Shown: in pieces, positions 55,137-64,000 of the stretch
How positions within the stretch are numbered: position 1 is the stretch's first letter
Layout of the letters: every line of letters begins with the position of its first letter
Source: Pachyseris speciosa
Taxonomy: Eukaryota > Cnidaria > Anthozoa > Scleractinia > Pachyseridae
Assembly: GCA_016490735.1 (NCBI GenBank)
Contig: JAEMWC010000993.1
Coordinates: 1-64,000 of the forward strand
Reading direction: 5' to 3'
Length of the DNA: 64,000 bases
Position numbers and translations under genes: made by a program
The notes under the pieces: model-generated
The model's input: the letters and a program-made list of their open reading frames with translations, nothing else
Told to the model about the DNA's origin: nothing
Database searches by the model: none

Positions 55137-55502
55137 AATACCTCTTACTAACCGAGTTCGAGGTCCGTACGTGAGTTACGGACCGAGTTCTTTCCTGTTG
55201 ATTTATGGCCAAAGCGCGAACCACGCGGGCCATAAATTAATGGGAAAAAACCAAGGAACCTTAACTTTCAATACTGACCGAGAAAGCTAGGTTAGATATT
55301 GATTATATCTCTGAGGGTAATCCGGCGTGCAGGAAAGAAAACTTGTTGAAGTTAAGCGGGCCGTACGGTAGAATACAGTCCGCAAAATTGACCAATTACA
55401 GCGCGCGTACTAAGTGAGAGATACAATAAAAACTAAAAGCGACTTCTTCGCTAGCTCCTTTTCCCGCGCTTTGCACCAGCTACATTTCTTTGCTCGGGTT
55501 TT
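55137..55502. repeat. Dispersed ~365-bp repeat, copy 1
   Basis: Begins TACCTCTTACTAACCGAGTT and ends near TTTCTTTGCTCGGG; a direct copy lies at 56771-57125. It contains the palindromic GTCCGTACGTGAGTTACGGAC. Confidence 0.85.
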
Positions 55503-55643
55503 GATTGGTTCACTGCTTTGTTTGTGTAATTTGTGATTGGGCAGAGTGTTAGCTTTGGTTTTGGTTCTACTACACTCGACTGAAACTGCTCTATCTTAAC
55601 TTTATTCTACCGTTTCATTGCGAGTTTTTTTTTCTTGGTTCAG

Positions 55644-58600
55644 GCAAGAAGAAGAGAGCTTCTCATGGGGCAGGTAATTAGTTGTGATGCTGAATTGAGT
55701 ATTGTTGGTGTAATGTTACATATTTTGTTATGTTTGTTTTTCACGACGTTTCACTAAAACTTATATAATTTTTTTTTGTTTTTTTGGCGTGCCGTGAAGA
55801 CTTTGACAAACTGGAAAAAGCTGTGAAACAGAAAAGACAGCAATACCTCTGCCAACAGCCCGGAAAAAACCGGTTGCAACAGGTGCTATATGTGAAAACT
55901 AAATGTGTATAAATTAGATTTTGTAATTATTCTGAGCTTAAAGATTTTTTTTTACCGATTCAGTTGGTGTACATCAAAATGTGACCATTTTTTCGTTTTT
56001 TTAGGCGCAGACGTTATCAGTTTCTCCGTGTGAGGCTGTAAGGAAGAATACAGGAAAAGTTATCTTTAGGGCAACTGGGGAAAAGAAAGCAGTTAGTAGA
56101 TCCCTTTCCAACGGTTACGCTACCTATATATATATACATTGATTCGTTCGTTCGTCCGTCCGTCCGTCCGTCCGTCCGTCCCTTCCTTCCTTCCTCCCTC
56201 CCTCCCTCCCTCCCTTCCCTTCCTTCCTTCTTCCTTCCTTCCTTCCTCCTCCTTCCTTTCTTCTTCCTTCCTTCCTTCTCCCCTTCACTTTTTAGATCAT
56301 CCAGTCTTTAATAACATTTGCTTTCGTTTAATTGTTTATTGTTTGTTGCTCCTAGGTAACTTACACATACCGGCAGAAAACTATAGACGTCTTGAACGGA
56401 CATTCGCGAAGGCCTTGCATCGAGTTGAGACCGATGCTGAATTCCAGAAATTTTTCACGGAAAAATAAATTGACAATAATTGCCAGTAGCGCGATCTGCA
56501 CTGAAGATGCACACGTGGCGAACAAAACTGCTGTCATGTTTTGTGTAGAAAAGGTATGCGTTGATAAACATCAGTTTAACCATTATTCCATGAGAGCATA
56601 TCCAATATAATTTAATAAAACTTGAACCAACAATCACCTCATATCCAGCAAATAGAACAGTTGTTGTATTTTAATTACTTGACAAGCAGGCCGGCTTGGT
56701 GCGGTGTTTACTGTGAGCTGAATTTTACGATTTAAAAGGGAGAGATACAGAAGAACGTTCAACGTTGTTGATACCTCTTACTAACCGAGTTCGAGGTCCG
56801 TACGTAAGTTACGGACCGAGCTCTTTCCCGTTGATTTATGGCCAAAGCGGGCCACAAATAATGGAAAAAACGAGGATCCATAACTTTCAGTACTGACCGA
56901 GAAAGCGAGGTTAGATATTGATTATATATCTCTGAGATTAATCCGGCGTGCTGGAAAGAAAACTTGTTGAAGTTAAGCGTCCCATACTGTAGAATACGGC
57001 CCGCAAAAATTGACCAATCACAGTGCGCGTACTAAAGTGAGAGATATAATAAAACTAAAAGCGATTTCGTCGCTCGCTCCTTTTCCCGCGCTTTGCATCA
57101 GCTACATTTCTTTGCTCGGGGTTTTGAATTTTACGATGTAAAAGGAGAGATACAGAAGATCGTTCATCGTAGTTGATATCAGTTGTTTACTCGATAAGCC
57201 ATTTCTTTACGATTTTATATCATCAACCATTCCATTCATCTTCCTTGTAGAGAGTCAACACTGTTTCAGAATTTACCTTTGACGATTACAGCAAAGCCAT
57301 TGTGGAGGTAACAATTTTTTTATGGTTACTGTTGATCTATATCTACGAGCACTTTATTTGACCAAGTAAACGTAGTTCACTTTAGCTCTCAAGTTTTAGA
57401 CATGTGATAACTTTGAAAACGGCATCGCGCTCAAGCTAGCAGCTCGTCTGTTGCCATTATCGCCAACTTTCAATTAATTCAGTCTTGGCTGCTCGTTGAT
57501 CACAGGAATCATCTTTGACGTCGCATTCCCTGGCGCCTGCGAAAGGTTTTGGTGTTTCTCTGAACAAGGTAAGAATTACCCAACAATAACCGCGCTACGT
57601 GACCAATTTTAGTATAAAATTTCATGTAAGGTTCATTAAAAGTCCCCTTTTTTGCCTTATAGAGCAGCGTTTCGTGTCATTCATCAAAGCAATAGCGTCG
57701 CGCACAGATGACGTCACGAAAATTTAACCCCCGATGTGACTCAGACAAACAAACCATTCCACGAGTTACTTGTTTGAGAGCGACGTATGAAACAGCGGCG
57801 CTAGAAAACTCTCAGCGCGATATTCAGCGATTAACTTCGCAATTCGATGGCCTCTCTAGCTCAAAATGTTGACGAAAACCTACGGCATGTACCTTGGAAT
57901 AATAAAAATACGGAATTTGAAGGAGGGCGGCAAAATATGATGGGCTTCTCATGTATGAAGGATGTTTACGAACGCACTCCTTACCTCCACGGCAGAGAAA
58001 AATATTAGCATTGTACCCGACGTTCCGGTGCATGACCCACAAGAAAGTCAGCAAGCCAGCCAAAGAAATACCTGATAAAGAAATAAGCGTTGATCCGATC
58101 CGATTCGTTGCCTTGCCTCTTCCGCGTGGATAAAGTCTCTTTTAAGGGAGAATGGTACATTGCCGCACACGAGATTGGCATCGCAATAAAGGAGCATATT
58201 GGCAGTGGGGGATGAGAGAATGCCATAAGGCTATTATTTCAAATTTTCCGACGCAATTTGCCGTGCAGGCCCCCAATGGATGGGTTGCCAAATTTTACTA
58301 ACCTGAAGTGCCCGGCAACGCGTACGACTTGTGTAGAAGGCAGGCGTTTGAGCCAGTAAAATCCAATTGCGGTGCTATACATTACTCTTATGCTCAAACA
58401 ATGCGAGTGGATAGTGTTGTCGTTGTTGTTAGCTTTGTTTGCTTTGCCACTTTTTAAAGAAACAGGAAAAGTGAAAGTGTTATCTCGGTTTGGCTTCGTT
58501 AATACCCAGCTTAATCGCCATGGCCCTAAGTTGTAGTGGGTTTGTCATTCTCTTTTTCCATAAGTAAAACGCCGCCGCCTGACCGATTATCGAGTCAGCT

Positions 58601-61600
58601 TACTTTACAAAATTTCAAAGGGTAGGGTTTAAAGGTGCAAATGTCTCCCACAGAAAACATTGAAAACTATATTTTCCGTAGCTGTCTTTATTCCAAACTA
58701 AATAACCAAATGAAACTGTGTAATGATATTCACACAACAATTTGAAAGTCGTCAGTTAAATGCCACAACTTCCCCTCCAACCCTCGGGTTGGGATGACGC
58801 TAGGAGTTGAAAACGGGAATCAAAGTTCTCTTTTGCACTGTCGATAGATAAACCACTGAGTATGTTCTTTATCCGTTCAGGACGTCCAGACACAAGCAAT
58901 TGCGGAAAAGATGGGGAAAATTTTTCGCCACACTATCAAGGGCCTTGCAGGATTTGGAGAATTTCCTAGGTATCTATTTAATATGGTATATGTACTGAAG
59001 ATATAATTACAATGTATTCTTAAGTTATGTTACACACAAATACACACAGACACACACTTATTCCAAATTAAACAGTGTGTGTTTATGTATGTTTGTGTTA
59101 CCAAACACGATATGTTGTCGCCACCCGGCTTTTAAAATGCGATAATGACTTTATGAAAGATTTTATTTTATTAGAGTGACACCAAAAAAAAATGTACGTA
59201 TAGACACAGGAGTGCAGGCGAGGACACCACAACAGCGAGCGCCAATTACTGCGGGCCCATAACACGGATCACACTAAGAACTCTGAAAAATTACAATATT
59301 ATCTAAAAACAATAGGTAATGTTCCCCCCTAAATTAAGGGCAACATTACAGGACAAGCAAACAGATTTACAAGTGCGAGGGTCACCAGGGGTGTAGGAGA
59401 CGACAAGAGCTTGTTTATACTAAGAGCAGCTTTAAAAGAACTGAAGCAAGCAACAGATGGACTAAGGTCTGCAGCAAGAGCATTCCATATTCTGCTGGCT
59501 CTGTTAAAAAGCGATCTTTGAAAGGTAGTTGTTTTACAGGGCCTAATAAAAAATAAAGTAATCTAGTTCTTGTTGGGGCTTGTATCCGAGGAATAACAGT
59601 TGGATTAATTTCAACACGCCCAGTTACGGCGGACTGGCACTGAGACTGTGGCCGATGTTTATTACTTTTTGTGCATCCCCTTTTCATTTTGGTCCTTTTT
59701 ATGTGCTACTGCTAGTCCCTTTGTGTGTTCGTGTTCTCAAAGAATCTGCAAAGTTTTATACAATGACATAGACACGTGAACCAAAAATCGGCTAAAATAA
59801 CAATAATTGCGGATGAACGTGACGTCAGCAATAAACAACAACCGATCAATCAATCAATCAAGTTTCTTTATGCATTATTTAGATATAATAGTTAAGATAG
59901 AGCAGATTTGTTGTTATGCGCACAGTAACCAAAGTAGCGAAAGCTACAGTGCAATACAGACACGGAATACACTCATAGTTCTCGCTGCTGTTTCTTTTGT
60001 TATTATTGTCATTGTTATAGCTATTATCGTTGTAGCTGTTTTTAGTTTTTATTTACTTACTTTTTTGTCTGGTTATTTTCGATAGAATAATCCCATCCTT
60101 TCTTGTTCAACGGAAAGGGACCGCCGAGTTCTTCACCGTTGAACCAAGGCCGATAATCAGCAAAGGACTGTACCGCAAGTACATTAACAACGATGGTGTA
60201 CCCACTCAACTGGGTCAAACCAGTGTAGTGGGCCAAAAATGCTTGGCATTCGCACACTGGTCAATGACCTTTACTCGCCGCAAATTTATTATCTGCGATG
60301 TACAAGGTGAGGAATAAGCCTTTGATCAGTCAGTGCAATCGCGATATTTTCTTTAAGCTTGTAAATCACTGCTACCTATTATATTATACCCATTTCTCCT
60401 TCACTGTAGTGATTTGCTTTGTTTTCCTTTGTGAATTCTTCATGAAAGAAACTTTATCTTGCAACCCGTGCTTGACTTAAGCTCAGGAACTAACGCATGT
60501 TCCATCTACATTTTCACATTGTTCAAGGAACAGACGATGCGCTAACAGACCTCCAAGTAGCGTCGGTGGACACAGAGTAAGTTTGCGGAATTTGTTGTTC
60601 AAGGTATAACATTTTTTTTACATTCACATTGCATCATTCAAAATTATGTGTTAATAGGTTGTTTGGCGTCGGAAACCTCGGCGAGGACGTTTTCACAACG
60701 TTTGAGATTTCACACAGATGTAACCGCTTCTGTAAACTTCTTGGTCTCGACGGCAAGGAAGGTAGATATCATTCTATGCATGAATTGTCACTTAAATGAC
60801 TTTTAGTCAGGAGTTGGTTGAAACTTATTAAGTGTTTTTATTATGTTTTTAGGCAGTGGTAGTGGCTTCACGCCAAACCGTGTTCGCTAACTAATCTCAG
60901 GCTCTTGTTAAAATGACTAGCATCTGTCGTAAAATACTGTGGTTTTCTATTTTTTTGTTGTCATTACAGTCCTGTCAGTTAAAGACACTTTTTACTTTAT
61001 TTCCAGCTGTTTGTCAAGACCAGGAATTTGCTGTGCTGCGAAATATGGGCATCACAGCCAAAGACGTGGTGGCAAATATGCTGGTAAGATTTGTAACATT
61101 TCTAGCTAAACTACACGACTTTACGTGGTTACGTTTGCACCTCACAGCACAAAATAAAAAAAAAATGTTAATTTCTTATCTTGTTAAATGACAAATAGAA
61201 TGACCTGACAGCCATAATGCGTGGGGAAAAGGAGTGCACCCGAATGGACCAGTTCAAAATGGGGAACATCCATCAGAGAGCGCCCGTTCAGCCGCCTGCA
61301 GATGCACTGGTAAGCCGCTTGAAAGTCACGGACTATAACTATTAGAGTGGTTATTTTTGGTGTCAACAAAGGCCATAAATGACAAAACTATACGTTGTGG
61401 CGAAAGTATTCAAACATCTGGTAATTGACGTGAATTTCTTCCGAACAGACTGATGTTGTTGCTGACGAACTGGTAAAGGTTTTTGGACCAGCCAGGCACA
61501 AAGAAGTTCTTTTGGTGCTTGTTGTGTCATAAGTGACCACAAGTAGTTGTTAAAAATATTTTGGAATCCTAACATCTTAATACTTGACATAAAGTACACA

Positions 61601-64000
61601 GATGTACCTTACGGATGGTTCAACATTTTTGTAATTAAAAAAATAAATAAATAGAAATCTCACGCCTTCAAATATCCTTCTTGATGTTATTCCACTGTAT
61701 AGGTCCGAGATCGTATAAGAACGATGGCGAATAGAAAAGAAGAGGTACGACATGTGCAAGTAAAAAGCGGCGCAGCAACAGAAAAGGAGGTAAATTAAAG
61801 CTGCATCTTGTAAAGGGATACAACTAATTAAAAAAGGGCCTGTAGTTAATGGTACATGTTACCGTATCAAGAAATTGTCCGTTCTTGTGGTCAAATTCGC
61901 GTCTTTACAGCTCCAAAGAAAACCCTTTTGTTGTTTGTTGCGCTTAAAGAATTGTGCCGAGACACTGCGACGAATCGCCGATAATGAATTTAAAATCGTC
62001 GTAAAATTGTCGGCGTGTCAAATTAACAGCTCTTGGAAGAGGAATTTGAAGGTTTTAAGTCGTTGTAAAAACCTGTTTTATGAGGTATTGTTTTGCTGTA
62101 CGCTATCGTTCAGAATGTTTTGTTTACTTTCTCTTACGCCATTCGTGAGTTTCACAGGTTTTTTACACCGAGGTAGAGCCGATTTGAATGTCACTAATCG
62201 AACGAAATCGAAATGAATCGAACACCAAACACCCAATTGTATTCGATTGAGTTCGGTAATCGAACACTATCGAACTCTCGCAAAACATTTTGACCAATCA
62301 AACGTTCGATCAAGTTCTATTGGTTTCGATTTGTCCTATTAAGCTCTATCGCACAATTTTTTTTTTTTGGCTCCATTGTGTTCGATTATAGAACTGATCC
62401 AAACCAATCATTCGATTAGGTTTGATTAATAACGATGGGGGACAAGCAATTTTGTCAGTACTTCGGTTTGGCCGAAGATTTAAATTTCCCGTTCGTACAT
62501 CAATTGGGATTAAGAATCTCCCTCGAGCATTTAGCTTACTATTGTTTCACCGCTCATGAGATTAGTTTTATGATCTCTTCAGCGCTTTGTTGACAATGCG
62601 TATTGAAATGCAACATTGACAAGCCTTTTAATTGTATACTTTTAGATTTCCTTCAAGAAAAAATACCCCACAGACCAAATTTTAATAATATCCGGTCCAT
62701 CTAGCAGCAGAAGAAGAGACGAGGTAAGTCGTTTATTTACGTTTCGGTCGTCATAAGTCTACTTCGTCTAAAGTCTCGCGCAGTCAAAACACACGATCAA
62801 AGACTTGGTGAAGACGGTGCAACTTTGTGCCATGCAACTTGTACAGCTTTTTCTGCGCGTGTCATGCAATAATCCTGAAGCTTTCATCTTTCAGTTGTGC
62901 AATGTTATAAATGCGCGATAAAGTAGTAACTTTAAATCATTATGCATCTGAAAGTTTGTCTTTTTTAATTATTTAGAATTAAGTTCATTCGTACTAGAGT
63001 AATCTACCTTCTATAACACGGCACTGTAATATCTCTGTAGCTCAGTATTGTCTCATAGAGATACCCTTGTATTTTATAAATTGAAAAAAGCCTGTATACT
63101 TTTAGGTTTCGTATTGGACTCAATTTAGAGACAACCACGAAAAAGGAAGCCAACAGGATGTTGTGCAAGGGGTCAAGAGAAGTAGAGAACAGGTAGACGG
63201 AAACGAAAGTAATTTCCCTTAATTTTCCCATAGTAAACTCCCCTGTACAGTTACATTAAACTCACCTCGCCCCAAGAATACTGTTTTTACACCTTTCTCG
63301 GTTAATGTTTTCATTGGTCTTTGTTAATTAACTAACTAATCGGAACTGAGATGTTTACATAAATTCACCAACAGAAAATATGTCGTACGGTCTCTGAACA
63401 TGATCTATTTTTGTGTGAGCTACGTAGCGTGTTGACACAAGAACTGCTAAGACATAACAAACTAAAATTAAATTCCTTCGTTGTCACTACTTCATTTGCA
63501 GGATAATATAAGCAAAGAAATTCTAACCCACATGCAACGCCAGGCAGAGCTGATGGAATTAATCGTAAAAAACCAAACACAGGCTGGGATGTTGGCCGAC
63601 CATGAAGGAATACAGAAAAGTTATCATGTACCTGGTGTTCCATTTGGCCAGGCTGCTACTCACCCAATCCCAGTTCCTGGTGCACAGCAGCTGCCTGTTG
63701 CACCCTTATGTCGAATGTCAGGTGGTCAATCGTTATCAGTACCCAGTGGCCAACCCTGGGTATTACCTGGAGGTCAACAGTTCGCAGTACCTGGAGGTCA
63801 CACCTTCCCGATGCCCGTGAATCAGCCCTGGGCGATGCCGGGCGGACAACCCTTGGCGATACCTTTTGGCCAAACCGCAGCCATTACCGGTGGTCAGCCC
63901 CTGGCATTACCTTTGGCGGCGCCCAATAGTCAACGTTGGGTGGCACCCGGTGGTCAACACTTGATGACCGTACCCGACGGTCAGCCCTTATCTATAAATA
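55644..64000 (+). CDS. Alpha-kinase domain protein, partial (both ends of the gene unresolved)
   Basis: Exons: 55644-55673, 55800-55882, 56005-56091, 56356-56553, 57251-57307, 57506-57568, 58881-58969, 60086-60306, 60528-60576, 60658-60761, 61007-61083, 61199-61309, 61449-61472, 61703-61789, 62646-62723, 63106-63192 and 63502 to the edge. All junction phases agree. Atypical alpha-kinases phosphorylate Ser/Thr. Signatures: DVQTQAIAEKMGKIF, FFTVEP and KYINNDG (lobe interface), CLAFAHWSMTF, FIICDVQG with catalytic Asp and TDLQ, FGVGNLGEDVF, and zinc ligands in HRCNRFCKLLGL. The glycine-rich N-lobe motif is poorly matched, so exons near 56356-57568 are less sure. After the kinase come charged, coiled regions and a tail of PGGQPLA-like repeats. 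The first exon enters in phase 1, so the start codon is upstream. A short donor at 61745 is an alternative for the 61703 exon. Confidence 0.85.
56125..56290. repeat. (CGTC)n/(CTTC)n microsatellite
   Basis: CGTC units followed by CCTT/CCTC units in the intron before exon 56356-56553. Confidence 0.95.
56771..57125. repeat. Dispersed ~365-bp repeat, copy 2, flanked by a ~53-bp direct repeat
   Basis: Direct copy of 55137-55502. It is bracketed by near-identical segments 56720-56773 and 57126-57178 (GAATTTTACGATNTAAAAGG...), much longer than a normal target duplication. Confidence 0.8.
59170..59690 (-). mobile_element. 3' end of a CR1/L2-like LINE in an alpha-kinase intron
   Basis: On the minus strand one frame reads TTFQRSLFNRASRIWNALA then SVACFSSFKAAL, the typical C-terminus of LINE reverse transcriptase ORFs. 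Stops and a frame change are present; only the tail remains. Confidence 0.6.
60853..60890 (+). CDS. Possible alternative terminal exon of the alpha-kinase gene
   Basis: After a TTTTTAG acceptor, the segment continues in phase 1 from exon 60658-60761 as GSGSGFTPNRVR and a TAA stop. Use of it would end the protein just after the zinc-binding HRCNRFC segment, omitting the whole C-terminal repeat tail. Confidence 0.35.
63680..64000 (+). repeat. Coding Pro-Gly-Gly-Gln repeat tail of the alpha-kinase
   Basis: In frame with exon 63502, about twelve diverged units of 8-11 residues follow the pattern [VMA]PGGQPLA (for example VPSGQPWVL, MPGGQPLAI, TGGQPLAL, APGGQHLM). No acidic residues except one Asp; likely disordered. 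It continues beyond the window. Confidence 0.85.

Noticed and set aside
56139..56290. Ser-Pro-Phe-rich open frame
   Set aside because: Produced by CGTC and CTTC microsatellite units.
63373..63426. Possible extra alpha-kinase exon (KICRTVSEHDLFLCELRS)
   Set aside because: In phase and after a CAACAG acceptor, but the only donor (GTGTTG) is weak; not included in the model.
1..64000. CRISPR arrays, operons, ribosome-binding sites and prokaryotic terminators
   Set aside because: The window is eukaryotic; the direct repeats seen are microsatellites or tandem satellites without spacers.

Overview
This is eukaryotic nuclear DNA, most likely from an anthozoan cnidarian and probably a stony coral. 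The evidence is AT-rich sequence, multi-exon genes with GT-AG introns, conserved animal genes (SPO11, OSER1, an alpha-kinase), an intronless TPR-CHAT gene of a type expanded in corals, and very dense short inverted-repeat (MITE-like) transposons, several of which have terminal G/C homopolymer runs. Most open reading frames longer than 60 codons here are non-coding. The real genes are split into exons, many shorter than 100 bases, which I assembled by hand from splice sites, phase and recognisable protein motifs.

Layout. 0-6.2 kb (- strand): 5' part of SPO11, the meiotic double-strand-break transesterase, running off the left edge and including a 16-base microexon. 6.2-9.6 kb: intergenic, with a MITE, a tRNA-like relic and a 76-bp tandem repeat. 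9.6-15.6 kb (+): an unrecognised gene starting with a myristoylation-type Met-Gly-Gly end; its middle is a tandem array of 27-63 base exons, all multiples of three and all phase 1-1, that looks amplified as exon-plus-intron units. One of these exons is an almost perfect palindrome that includes its own splice sites. An upstream intron holds an inverted repeat with a hammerhead-ribozyme-like core in each arm. 16-22.6 kb: repeats and a C2H2 zinc-finger pseudogene. 22.6-25.2 kb (-): intact intronless TPR-CHAT protein. 25.3-28.4 kb: stacked DNA transposons. 28.7-33.8 kb (+): complete two-exon OSER1, with at least four transposon relics in its intron. 35.4-40.5 kb: nested MITEs and a broken PIF/Harbinger (HARBI1-like) transposase. 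41.7-44.5 kb: a poly-G-ended element with an 8-bp target duplication, then an L1-type LINE that has lost its catalytic YADD region. 45.6-50.9 kb: remnants of a cnidarian multicopy gene enclosed by roughly 1-kb inverted arms. 53 kb (-): a possible 52-codon small gene. 55.6-64 kb (+): an alpha-kinase gene of at least 17 exons running off the right edge, with a Gly-Gly-Gln-Pro-type repeat tail and a possible alternative early stop exon.

The genes do not form an operon or pathway; they are independent loci in a repeat-rich landscape. Best candidates for something undescribed are the tandem microexon array with its palindromic exon, and the inverted-arm unit at 45.6-50.9 kb. All calls come from reading the sequence; no search or alignment program was run.
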